From assembly GCA_019694805.1 (NCBI GenBank), contig JAIBBG010000010.1, forward strand, positions 1-64,000: a stretch of DNA of 64,000 nucleotides, read 5' to 3'. The position numbers were made by a program, and so were the translations under genes. Below the pieces are notes generated by a model, which saw only the letters and a list, made by a program, of their open reading frames with translations, was not told the DNA's origin and did not search any database. Below, one piece after another: positions 45,045-54,079 of the stretch (its first letter is position 1; each line of letters opens with the position of its first letter). The DNA comes from Flavobacteriales bacterium. GTDB lineage: Bacteria > Bacteroidota > Bacteroidia > Flavobacteriales_D > Sanyastnellaceae.

Positions 45045-46226
45045 ATGAACTCCTTATGGATAAACCATGAAGAATCAGTTAACGATCATCATGAAGCCTA
45101 TGATTTATTCCAAAATTTGGCATTGGGCATTGAAATAGATTCTGTTTCCTTATATTCGCTTCGCATGTTGGTACAGACCACGAATATTTACCGCAAATCG
45201 GCCACGGACTACGATCGACTGCTATCAGAAGGATGGTTTCGTGGCACGGGCGTATTGTATCGTAGTGAATTGGTCTGTATTCGGGAGGACATTTATTCCG
45301 TGCAGCATATCCGTTTGCCCATTACATATTTCGAACGCCGGAAAAGTCATGAGAAAATTTACCGAAGAAATCGGGCAAAATTTCGCATCGAAATTGGTGA
45401 GCCTGATTACGATGAACGTCGTGAGGAGTTGTACAATCAACATCGCGGTAGATTTTTAGCTTTTGTTCACCACCGCTTTCTGGACCTGATGCAATCGAGC
45501 ATGCACTCGGGCAATTTCGACACTAAGGAAATCAGGGTATTCGATGGCGATAAACTCATTGCCATCAGTTATTTTGACCATGGAATTCGGGCGATGGCTT
45601 CTATCATGTGCATTTTCGATCCGGCTTATGCCAAATACAGTTTAGGGACTTATACCATGCTCGAGGAAATCGAGTATGGTAGAAATAACAGGGCGGAATA
45701 TTACTACCCGGGTTATGTCCTGGATCAGCCTTCGAGTTTCGACTACAAGCTCACCCTTGGTGAGTATGAATGGATGGGCAAAGACCGGAAATGGTACACG
45801 AAGGAGAATATTCCACCATACAAAACAACAGGCATGCTGTTTCGGGAGAAATCCAAAGAACTGCGGATTATCCTCTCAATGAATGGCATTGAGGCAAGAT
45901 ATCGTATTTATCCATATTTCACCCTCGGGTTTGTGATGGATGATTCAGAAGAATTGCTGAAGTTACCCTTCGTTTTCACTTTCACTGAAAATGAAAAATT
46001 GATGGGGGCTTCATTTGATCACAACAAGGAAAAATTCGTTGTTTTTGGTATCACCGAAAAGCCAGATTTTCTGGTGTCCAACCACATGCAGATGTCAGAC
46101 GATTATCTCTATGGAAGCCTCTATGAGTTTACGGTATACGGTATTTCCAACGTGAGGCCTTTGGATGATTTCATCACAGAATCACAGCAATTAATGGCTC
46201 TTAGTCAGCATGAACGCTTACGATGA
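45045..46226 (+). CDS. Arginyl-tRNA--protein transferase (ATE)-like GNAT-fold protein
   Basis: The 393-residue protein aligns by eye with the C-terminal half of ATE/Bpt aminoacyl-tRNA protein transferases: VYDRLLSEGWFRGTGVLY-like opening, the FRIEIGEPDYDERREELYNQH helix region, YFDHGIRAMASIMCIFDP and especially SLGTYTMLEEIEYGR followed by EYYYPGYVLDQPSSFDYK. The N-terminal Cys cluster of true ATE enzymes is missing and an extra ~130 residues follow the core. It could transfer amino acids to protein N-termini or act on another substrate. Its stop overlaps the next gene by 17 bases. Confidence 0.75.
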   Translation: MNSLWINHEESVNDHHEAYDLFQNLALGIEIDSVSLYSLRMLVQTTNIYRKSATDYDRLLSEGWFRGTGVLYRSELVCIREDIYSVQHIRLPITYFERRKSHEKIYRRNRAKFRIEIGEPDYDERREELYNQHRGRFLAFVHHRFLDLMQSSMHSGNFDTKEIRVFDGDKLIAISYFDHGIRAMASIMCIFDPAYAKYSLGTYTMLEEIEYGRNNRAEYYYPGYVLDQPSSFDYKLTLGEYEWMGKDRKWYTKENIPPYKTTGMLFREKSKELRIILSMNGIEARYRIYPYFTLGFVMDDSEELLKLPFVFTFTENEKLMGASFDHNKEKFVVFGITEKPDFLVSNHMQMSDDYLYGSLYEFTVYGISNVRPLDDFITESQQLMALSQHERLR

Positions 46227-46530
46227 ATCACTACAATGGATTGAAGCGCATGCCATTCCCTGTCCGTTTCATCTGATCACAGGATGTGATTGTCCGGGTT
46301 GTGGTATGCAACGATCTGTCTACTCCCTTTTGCGCGGACATTTTTCTGAAAGCTTACAACATCATCCAGCCGGAATCCTGTTTGTATTGTTCGTCCTGAC
46401 ATTCATGACACACCTTCAACTTCGCAATAGATACAGCCGAAAAGCATTGGATGTGTTGCTGATAGGTGTGGTTGCAGTTTCGCTGATCCAATACGTGATT
46501 CGGTGGATCAACGGGGAGTTGTGTTTTTGA
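46210..46530 (+). CDS. DUF2752 membrane protein
   Basis: The 106-residue protein carries the DUF2752 signature CDCPGCGMQRSVYSLLRGHF near residue 27, in which the CPxCGxxR motif is typical, and two membrane helices (GILFVLFVLTFMTHL; VLLIGVVAVSLIQYVI). The family's function is unknown. Start ATG 46210 lies 17 bases inside the ATE-like gene, so the two are translationally coupled. Confidence 0.9.
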   Translation: MNAYDESLQWIEAHAIPCPFHLITGCDCPGCGMQRSVYSLLRGHFSESLQHHPAGILFVLFVLTFMTHLQLRNRYSRKALDVLLIGVVAVSLIQYVIRWINGELCF

Positions 46531-46604
46531 TGAATCTTTTTCTGGCTGGCTATAACTTTTATCATCAGTGATCGTCCCATGACAGGACAGATAGATATCT
46601 TTCC

Positions 46605-46612
46605 TAATTTTG
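46605..46612 (+). promoter_or_regulatory. -7 box before a CarboxypepD_reg-like gene
   Basis: TAATTTTG matches TAnnTTTG and ends 8 bases before ATG 46621; no clear -33. It falls in the longer frame starting at 46579 and favours the later start. Confidence 0.4.
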
Positions 46613-46620
46613 TACTGCTG

Positions 46621-47226
46621 ATGAAAAAACTCCTCCTCTTTGTGTTGTTGGCTGTTTCCGCTTGTTCAGGGTGGTCACAGGTTAAAAAGGCCATCCAGGT
46701 ATCCGGTGTAGTAGTGGCGACTGATTCACTCATACCCGTTCCGTATGCCACCATTTACAGGAGCAATGACCGCAGGGGTACATTTGCGGATTACAATGGG
46801 TATTTCACCATGCCTGCTTTGGTCGGAGATACCATCCACTTCACCAGCGTAGGATTGAAAAATTCGTATTTCGTCATTCCAGATGACAGTATTCAAACCC
46901 ACATCAGTATTGTACAATGGATGGAAGTGACGGAAATTCTACTTCCTGAAGTTTTGGTGCGACCATATCCAAGTCCTGGCAACCTGCGCCGCGAATTGCT
47001 TGCATTGGATCTTCCGGGCGATAGGTATTACCGATTCAGCAGGGAAGCTGTGAATGCGAAGGATTATGATGGTCTGGCTGATTTGTCTGAGAATGCCGTG
47101 AATGAAGCCAATGATATGATGATCACAAGGTATACTTCCGGTTTCAAGAGTGGAGGTAACTTACTGGATGCCGCCGCATGGAGCAATTTCGTCAGGACAT
47201 TAAAACGAAGTGATCGGAAGAAATAA
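46621..47226 (+). CDS. Exported CarboxypepD_reg-like domain protein
   Basis: The 201-residue protein has a signal peptide (MKKLLLFVLLAVSACSGWSQ) and one carboxypeptidase-regulatory-like beta domain at ~25-110 (VSGVVVATDSLIPVPYATIY, GTFADYNGYFTMPALVGDTI, FTSVGL) followed by a ~90-residue charged tail. Such domains often front TonB-dependent receptors in Bacteroidota, but here no barrel follows. Convergent with a gene of the same architecture at 47278-48036. Function unknown. Confidence 0.85.
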   Translation: MKKLLLFVLLAVSACSGWSQVKKAIQVSGVVVATDSLIPVPYATIYRSNDRRGTFADYNGYFTMPALVGDTIHFTSVGLKNSYFVIPDDSIQTHISIVQWMEVTEILLPEVLVRPYPSPGNLRRELLALDLPGDRYYRFSREAVNAKDYDGLADLSENAVNEANDMMITRYTSGFKSGGNLLDAAAWSNFVRTLKRSDRKK

Positions 47227-47277
47227 CGGCAAGCGACTACGTTGTGGTTGGCCTTGGTTCTTGATTCGAAATAAAAC

Positions 47278-48036
47278 TTAGTCTTTATCGTAGTCGTAAT
47301 CTGATTCCTTGAGTTTTTGTTGCTGTCTGCGCAACAATTTGTAGTCTCGAAATCTGTCTCGCACATAGATCAGAAAATCATATTGCGTGCTTGTCTTCAT
47401 GAATTCATCCGACACATTCAGATAATCAATAAAGGCATCAAACTCTTCATCGTCGAGTTGAATGATATCGTAATCCACATAATGATGAAAAAGCTCTTTG
47501 AGCAACTCGCGCTTGCGGTCTTCATTCACCATCATCGCTACAGCCCGCTTCGATTGTTCCTTACGACTGAATTGTTGATACAGGAAGGTGATCGGACTCG
47601 CAGCTGCATTGATGCCACTGAGCATATAGTCTTCTTCGTTATATCCCAATCTATTGATGTCTTCCTGAATTCTTTCGAGTTCGCGGGGAGCAAATACGGT
47701 AACATCTGGTAGGACATAAATCCTGGTATCCAGAAATAACTTTACCTGATAGCCAGGCTTTAACACCGAATCGACGTAACACAAATCCCGCGAATGATAG
47801 CCCAAAGAGGTGATGGTGACAGTATCACTTTTGGCGCATTGAATGCTAAAACTTCCGTCAGCTTTTCCAAAAGAGCCCGATTTGGTCCTTTTGTTTACGA
47901 TGATCACATTCGAAACAGGATTGTCGTATTCATCACGCACTTTACCCGATATGATAATGGACGTGGAATCTGCAACCTGTGCCAGATGCGTCATAGCCGT
48001 GGCCATGAATGTGATGATCAGAAAAAATTTATTCAT
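47278..48036 (-). CDS. Exported CarboxypepD_reg-like domain protein
   Basis: The 252-residue protein has a signal peptide (MNKFFLIITFMATAMTHLAQ), a carboxypeptidase-regulatory-like domain at ~25-105 (IISGKVRDEYDNPVSNVIIV, GKADGSFSI, ITSLGYHSRDL) and a C-terminal ~140-residue helical, highly charged segment ending KESDYDYDKD. I start at 48036; the frame extends to 48144 but without a signal. Same architecture as the convergent gene 46621-47226, suggesting an old duplication. Confidence 0.85.
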   Translation of the reverse strand: MNKFFLIITFMATAMTHLAQVADSTSIIISGKVRDEYDNPVSNVIIVNKRTKSGSFGKADGSFSIQCAKSDTVTITSLGYHSRDLCYVDSVLKPGYQVKLFLDTRIYVLPDVTVFAPRELERIQEDINRLGYNEEDYMLSGINAAASPITFLYQQFSRKEQSKRAVAMMVNEDRKRELLKELFHHYVDYDIIQLDDEEFDAFIDYLNVSDEFMKTSTQYDFLIYVRDRFRDYKLLRRQQQKLKESDYDYDKD

Positions 48037-48188
48037 AATTCGAAACGTGACGGGCAGGTCACTGATTTCAAATACCCGTCCAAAATGCTTAGACGAATAA
48101 TTGCGCCGAAAATTACAGCGAATCATTGCAGGAATAGATTTCAACCTCCTGAACTGGGTTAAATTGCAACCGTTAGGAGCTTAGTGTA

Positions 48189-48210
48189 TTGCGAACACTT
48201 ATATTCGCAA
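48189..48210. promoter_or_regulatory. Inverted repeat upstream of the 14-module protein gene
   Basis: A perfect 7-base inverted repeat TTGCGAA-N8-TTCGCAA lies 29 bases before ATG 48240, overlapping TATATTCG, which is one mismatch from the -7 consensus. This is where an operator would sit; function is inference. Confidence 0.4.
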
Positions 48211-48239
48211 CTGCTTAATAAATTTACTTAATTACCCTC

Positions 48240-51200
48240 ATGAAACGAATTCTATTCTCGCTTGGTCTTGTCATGCTCTTTTTGCACTCGCAGGCATTGG
48301 TTAAGCTCACTTATGTCAATCCGACAACGAGTGAAATCAGCATTACAAACTTTGGTTCAACAACGGTGGATATTACCAATTACCGCTTTTGCGCTTTGTT
48401 CGAATATGCCAACCTATCACAACCGACTGTATCGATTGTGAGTGGTGATTTTAATCTTTCACCAAATGAAACGGTTACTGTCATGTGGAATTCCTCATCT
48501 GGTTTTAACACCACGGCGAGTGATCTCGGACTTTATCTCGGAACAGGTGCATTCAGTAGTCCTTCTGCTATGGTGGATTTTTTCCAGTATGGAGATTCTG
48601 GACAGGGACGTGAAAATGTGGCGGCATCAGCAGGACTGTGGACCGCAGGAACATTTTTGACAGGCAGCGGGCCATGGTATTACATCGGCAATGGAATAGC
48701 AAGTGGTGCAGCACAATGGTCCTCCACGCTCAATGTGGATGTGACCTTTTATGTCGACATGAATAACGAGACAGTGAGTCCCAACGGAGTGCATGTGGTT
48801 GGAGATTTTCAAGGCTGGGTGGAAAATGGTTCACCAATGACAGACGCTGATGCAGATGGTGTTTACGAATACACTGCTTCTGTAGAAACCAATACAACAT
48901 TGATTTATACCTTCCTCAATGGAGATACTTACGCTGGACAAGAAGCAGTTCCTTCTACTTGTGGACAAGACAACGGCTTTGGAGGTTACAACCGCACACT
49001 CGATGTTGCAGATGTAAACATTGCGGCAGATACTGTTTGTTTCAGTTCATGTTCTGCATGTGAAATCATCGTTGAACCCACTTTTGTTGATGTGACATTC
49101 TACGTTGACATGAACAACGAAACCGTGAACGCAAACGGAGTTCATGTTGTAGGAAATTTCCAAAACTGGGTAGCAGACGGTTCACCAATGACCGATGCTG
49201 ATGCAGATGGTGTTTACGAATACACTGCTTCTGTAGAAACCAATACAACATTGATCTACACCTTCCTCAATGGCGATACCTACGCTGGACAAGAAGCAGT
49301 TCCTTCCACTTGTGGACAAGACAACGGCTTTGGAGGTTACAACCGCACACTCGATGTTGCTGATGTAAACCTTGCAGCAGATACTGTATGTTTCAGTTCT
49401 TGTTCAGCATGTGAAATCATCGTTGAACCCACTTTTGTTGATGTGACATTCTATGTCGACATGAACAACGAAACAGTGAACGCAAATGGTGTTCACGTCG
49501 TTGGAAATTTCCAAAACTGGGTAGCAGACGGTTCGCCAATGACCGACGCTGATGCAGATGGTGTTTACGAATACACGGCATCAGTAGAAACCAATACAAC
49601 ATTGATCTACACCTTCCTCAATGGAGATACTTACGCTGGACAGGAATCAGTTCCTTCCACTTGTGGACAAGACAACGGATTTGGAGGTTACAACCGCACA
49701 CTCGATGTTGCTGATGTAAACATCGCAGCAGATACTGTTTGTTTCAGTTCATGTTCAACATGTGAAATTATTGTTGAACCCACTTTTGTAGATGTTACAT
49801 TCTATGTCGACATGAACAATGAAACCGTAAACGCAAACGGAGTTCACGTTGTAGGAAATTTCCAAAACTGGGTAGCAGATGGTTCACCAATGACCGACGT
49901 TGATGCAGATGGCGTTTACGAACACACCGCATCAGTAGAAACCAATACAACATTGATTTATACCTTCCTCAATGGAGATACATACGCTGGACAAGAAGCA
50001 GTTCCTTCCACTTGTGGACAAGACAACGGATTTGGAGGTTACAACCGCACACTCGATGTAGCTGATGTAAACATCGCTGCAGATACAGTTTGTTTCAGTT
50101 CATGTTCTGCATGTGAAATCATCGTTGAACCCACATTTGTAGATGTGACATTCTACGTTGACATGAACAATGAGACCGTAAACGCAAACGGAGTTCACGT
50201 TGTAGGAAATTTCCAAAACTGGATAGCAGACGGTTCACCAATGACCGACGTTGATGCAGATGGCGTTTACGAATACACTGCTTCAGTAGAAACCAATACA
50301 ACATTGATTTATACCTTCCTCAATGGCGATACTTATGCTGGTCAGGAAGCAGTTCCTTCCGCTTGCGGTCAAGACAACGGCTTTGGAGGTTATAACCGCA
50401 CACTCGATGTTGCTGATGTAAACATCGCAGCAGATACTGTTTGTTTCAGTTCTTGTTCAGCATGTGAAATCATCGTTGAACCCACTTTTGTAGATGTGAC
50501 ATTCTACGTTGACATGAACAACGAAACGGTAAACGCAAACGGAGTTCACGTTGTAGGAAATTTCCAAAACTGGGTAGCAGATGGTTCACCAATGACCGAC
50601 GTTGATGCAGATGGCGTTTACGAATACACCGCATCAGTAGAAACCAATACAACATTGATCTACACCTTCCTCAATGGCGATACCTACGCTGGACAAGAAG
50701 CAGTTCCTTCCACTTGTGGACAAGACAACGGATTTGGAGGTTACAACCGCACACTCGATGTAGCTGATGTAAACATCGCTGCAGATACGGTGTGTTTCAG
50801 TTCTTGCACGGCATGTGATATCATTGTTGAACCCACTTTTGTTGATGTGACATTCTATGTTGACATGAACAACGAAACCGTAAACGCAAACGGTGTTCAC
50901 GTTGTAGGAAATTTCCAAAACTGGATAGCAGACGGTTCACCAATGACCGACGTTGATGCAGATGGTGTTTACGAATACACTGCTTCTGTAGAAACCAATA
51001 CAACATTGATCTACACCTTCCTCAATGGCGATACTTATGCTGGTCAGGAAGCAGTTCCTTCCGCTTGTGGACAAGACAACGGCTTTGGAGGTTACAACCG
51101 CACACTCGATGTAGCTGATGTAAACATCGCTGCAGATACGGTGTGTTTCAGTTCTTGCACGGCATGTGATATCATTGTTGAACCCACTTTTGTTGATGTG

Positions 51201-53831
51201 ACATTCTATGTTGACATGAATAATGAAACAGTAAGTGCCAACGGCGTTCACATCGCAGGCAGTTTCCAAAACTGGAATCCTGCAACCAGCGAAATGACCG
51301 ATGTTGATCAGGATGGTATTTATGAGTATACCGCATCCATCGACACCACGCTCACCATTCAATATGTATTCATCAATGGCAATGCATGGACAGGACAAGA
51401 AGTTGTACCATCAGCTTGTGGTGTGAGCAATGGTTTTGGTGGTTATAACAGATCGCTGGAAATCGCAGAAGAAGACATGATCCTCGATGTGGTATGTTTC
51501 GCTACATGCGAAGCATGCATCATTGTTGATCCGGGTATGTACGACATCACATTCAGGGTGAATATGGTGAACGAAGTAGTGGATGCAGCCGGTGTGACCA
51601 TGCTCGCCGTTTCCTCTTTGACACCTGCCAATCAGGTTGCATTGACCGATGATAATGCTGACGGTGTTTATGAAGTTACCCTCAGCTATCTCACCGGCGA
51701 TACCATCTGGTATCAATTCGTGAATGGCGACAACTTCCTCGGAGAAGAAGATGTGCCTTCGGCTTGCGGTGAATCATATGGCATCTATGGCATATCCAGA
51801 AAAACCATCGTTGGCGAAGCTGACGTTGTGCTGCCAGTGGTTTGTTTCAATGAATGCGCCAACTGCGTGACATCAGCCACCAACCAGATCACCTTCCTGG
51901 TGAATATGAACGAACAAACAGTTTCTCCGGATGGCGTTCACCTCGTGGGCAATTTCCAAGGATGGGATCCAGCAGCGACTCCGATGAATGATGATGACGG
52001 AGACGGTGTATACAGCGTAACCATTGAAACCGATGAATGGGCGAATCTCAGCTTTAAATTCATCAATGGAAATACCTTCGACGGAGTTGAAAACGTACCT
52101 TCAACATGTGGATTGCCTGATGGCAACGGAGGTTATAATCGTCTACTGGAAACAGGTGGTGTCGATATCACGTTTGGTCCTGTGTGTTTCGGATCATGCA
52201 CCGATTGCATCATCAATCCAGCCACAGTCAGCGTAACCTTCCTTGTGAATATGGCAGACCAGATTGTGGATGCCAATGGAGTTCATTATGCAGGAGCCTT
52301 GCAAGGTTGGGATCCTTCATCTTCTGAAATGACTGACGACGATGGAGATGGTATTTATGAAATCACCCTTGAGGCCCAAGTCAATACTGCACAACAATTC
52401 CGATTCATCAATGGTAATGATTGGCCATTTGGAGAATCTGTTCCCGCTGCTTGCGGCGTAGACGATGGCTTTGGCGGATTGAACCGCAGTGTGTTTGTAG
52501 GTGTTGAAGACATGACCTTCGGTCCGGTATGTTTCGGTGCTTGTGTTGATTGCGAAGACGTCGTGATTCCAACCACAGTAAACGTGACCTTCCAGGTGAA
52601 CATGGCTAATGAAACAGTAAGTGCTGATGGCGTTCACATTGCGGGAAGCTTCCAGGGATGGAATCCTGCAACGACCGCTATGACTGACGACAACAGCGAT
52701 GGCATTTACGAATACACCACTGCGATCGATACCAATAGTCAGGTATTGTTTGTATACATCAACGGCAATGCTTGGACAGGTCAGGAACCTGTGCCATCAG
52801 CATGCGGCCAAGACAACGGCTTCGGTGGTTACAATCGATTGTTGAATGTAGCTGAGGCCGATACCACATATGGTCCGGTTTGTTTCAGTGAATGTGAAGA
52901 CTGCGCACCATTTGCACCGGTATTGGTGACATTCCGTGTGGACATGAGCAATCAAGTTGTGAATGCTGAAGGTGTATTTATGGCTGGCAGTTTCAATAAC
53001 TGGGATCCAACAGCAACACAATTGAGTGAGTATGAACCTAACCATTATCAGGCGGTGGTAGTGCTCAATGCTGGTGAACACGTCAACTATAAATTCCTCA
53101 ATGGCAGCGATTGGACGGGAGCAGAATCAGTGCCAGTAGACTGCGGTGAAGATGATGGATCAGGCAACATCAACCGTTCTTATGATGCTGGAACATCCAA
53201 TGAAACTGTAGACATCGTTTGTTTCAACGAATGCAGCACATGCACTGTAGTGAATATGTTGGACATCACCTTCCAGGTAGATATGGGTCAGAATACCATC
53301 AGTGTCGATGGCATTCATTTAGCGGGATCGTTTAATGCTTTCTCACCGACAGCGACACCGATGACCAATACAGTAGATAACGTATATACCGCTACTGTTT
53401 CTGTTCCTGAGAATACACAGCTCACTTACAAATTCATCAATGGATCAGACTTTACTGGTGTAGAATCGGTTCCATTTGCATGCGGAGTAGATGATGGCTT
53501 TGGTGGATACAACAGATCATTCACCACCAATCAAAGTGATGTAACGCTTCCTGAAGTTTGTTTTAGTTCATGTGAAGATTGTCCGGTTGGTGTTGGAGAA
53601 ATGGAAGTCAACATGTTTACCGTGTATCCAATACCTGCAGAAGGTCAATTTGTGATCAGAATGAATCAAAGTAGCCGTGCAGATTTCAGGATCTTTGACA
53701 GCACCGGAAAATTGATGATGAGCGATCGACTTGAAGGAACCATCACTGAAGTGAATGTTGGAGGATGGACGTCTGGTCTCTACCATGTCGAGATTGATGG
53801 TGTTGGCAAACAGCGCATCATGGTGAAGTAA
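48240..53831 (+). CDS. Giant T9SS-secreted protein with lamin-tail domain and fourteen Cys-containing modules
   Basis: The 1863-residue secreted protein has a signal peptide (MKRILFSLGLVMLFLHSQA) and a lamin-tail-like beta domain at ~20-150. Then come fourteen ~117-residue modules (residues ~166-1780) of the form VDMNNETVNANGVHVVGNFQNW...DADGVYEYT...FLNGDTYAGQE...CG...NR...VCFxxCxxC. Their first half resembles a starch-binding/CBM-like beta sandwich, the second half holds four cysteines. Modules 1-7 (48735-51191) are nearly identical and repeat every 351 bases; 8-14 are diverged. A T9SS type A sorting domain closes it (VYPIPAEGQF, GLYHVEI). Probably a cell-surface carbohydrate-binding or matrix protein; inference. 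Confidence 0.93.
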   Translation: MKRILFSLGLVMLFLHSQALVKLTYVNPTTSEISITNFGSTTVDITNYRFCALFEYANLSQPTVSIVSGDFNLSPNETVTVMWNSSSGFNTTASDLGLYLGTGAFSSPSAMVDFFQYGDSGQGRENVAASAGLWTAGTFLTGSGPWYYIGNGIASGAAQWSSTLNVDVTFYVDMNNETVSPNGVHVVGDFQGWVENGSPMTDADADGVYEYTASVETNTTLIYTFLNGDTYAGQEAVPSTCGQDNGFGGYNRTLDVADVNIAADTVCFSSCSACEIIVEPTFVDVTFYVDMNNETVNANGVHVVGNFQNWVADGSPMTDADADGVYEYTASVETNTTLIYTFLNGDTYAGQEAVPSTCGQDNGFGGYNRTLDVADVNLAADTVCFSSCSACEIIVEPTFVDVTFYVDMNNETVNANGVHVVGNFQNWVADGSPMTDADADGVYEYTASVETNTTLIYTFLNGDTYAGQESVPSTCGQDNGFGGYNRTLDVADVNIAADTVCFSSCSTCEIIVEPTFVDVTFYVDMNNETVNANGVHVVGNFQNWVADGSPMTDVDADGVYEHTASVETNTTLIYTFLNGDTYAGQEAVPSTCGQDNGFGGYNRTLDVADVNIAADTVCFSSCSACEIIVEPTFVDVTFYVDMNNETVNANGVHVVGNFQNWIADGSPMTDVDADGVYEYTASVETNTTLIYTFLNGDTYAGQEAVPSACGQDNGFGGYNRTLDVADVNIAADTVCFSSCSACEIIVEPTFVDVTFYVDMNNETVNANGVHVVGNFQNWVADGSPMTDVDADGVYEYTASVETNTTLIYTFLNGDTYAGQEAVPSTCGQDNGFGGYNRTLDVADVNIAADTVCFSSCTACDIIVEPTFVDVTFYVDMNNETVNANGVHVVGNFQNWIADGSPMTDVDADGVYEYTASVETNTTLIYTFLNGDTYAGQEAVPSACGQDNGFGGYNRTLDVADVNIAADTVCFSSCTACDIIVEPTFVDVTFYVDMNNETVSANGVHIAGSFQNWNPATSEMTDVDQDGIYEYTASIDTTLTIQYVFINGNAWTGQEVVPSACGVSNGFGGYNRSLEIAEEDMILDVVCFATCEACIIVDPGMYDITFRVNMVNEVVDAAGVTMLAVSSLTPANQVALTDDNADGVYEVTLSYLTGDTIWYQFVNGDNFLGEEDVPSACGESYGIYGISRKTIVGEADVVLPVVCFNECANCVTSATNQITFLVNMNEQTVSPDGVHLVGNFQGWDPAATPMNDDDGDGVYSVTIETDEWANLSFKFINGNTFDGVENVPSTCGLPDGNGGYNRLLETGGVDITFGPVCFGSCTDCIINPATVSVTFLVNMADQIVDANGVHYAGALQGWDPSSSEMTDDDGDGIYEITLEAQVNTAQQFRFINGNDWPFGESVPAACGVDDGFGGLNRSVFVGVEDMTFGPVCFGACVDCEDVVIPTTVNVTFQVNMANETVSADGVHIAGSFQGWNPATTAMTDDNSDGIYEYTTAIDTNSQVLFVYINGNAWTGQEPVPSACGQDNGFGGYNRLLNVAEADTTYGPVCFSECEDCAPFAPVLVTFRVDMSNQVVNAEGVFMAGSFNNWDPTATQLSEYEPNHYQAVVVLNAGEHVNYKFLNGSDWTGAESVPVDCGEDDGSGNINRSYDAGTSNETVDIVCFNECSTCTVVNMLDITFQVDMGQNTISVDGIHLAGSFNAFSPTATPMTNTVDNVYTATVSVPENTQLTYKFINGSDFTGVESVPFACGVDDGFGGYNRSFTTNQSDVTLPEVCFSSCEDCPVGVGEMEVNMFTVYPIPAEGQFVIRMNQSSRADFRIFDSTGKLMMSDRLEGTITEVNVGGWTSGLYHVEIDGVGKQRIMVK
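48735..51191 (+). repeat. Seven tandem 351-bp repeats inside the giant surface-protein gene
   Basis: Units begin at 48735, 49086, 49437, 49788, 50139, 50490 and 50841, each exactly 351 bases with few substitutions, mostly synonymous (e.g. Ala/Thr and Val/Ile switches such as NWV/NWI, PSTCG/PSACG). An eighth, diverged unit begins at 51192. The exact length keeps the frame after unequal recombination. Confidence 0.95.
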
Positions 53832-53851
53832 GATAATCCTCTCGATAAATT

Positions 53852-53884
53852 AAAAAGCCGCATGATGTCATGCGGCTTTTTTAT
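53852..53884 (+). terminator. Terminator after the giant surface-protein gene
   Basis: Perfect stem AAAAAGCCGCATGA/TCATGCGGCTTTTT with a TG loop and a T run, about 20 bases past the stop at 53831; near-symmetric and potentially bidirectional. Confidence 0.9.
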
Positions 53885-54079
53885 TCATCTATTCCGAAAT
53901 TTTGAAATGGATTTTCAGATTTAAACTCTTTGGTTTTTAGGAGTAATAGTAAAATCACTCAAAATTGTCGCATTTTTTAGAATTGATTTTTCAAACTAGA
54001 ACATAAAAGTTTCTATTTTTCTAATGAGGAAAAGTCGAGATATAAATTCGTTGGATGATTTTAAAATGAACGAACTCCC

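Noticed and set aside
49066-51006. Recurring 61-codon antisense frames within the giant gene
   Set aside because: They recur every 351 bases purely because the sense gene repeats; they have no start signals or sense-independent features.
48735-51191. Possible CRISPR array
   Set aside because: The units are 351-bp coding modules in one frame, with no short repeat and unique spacer pattern.
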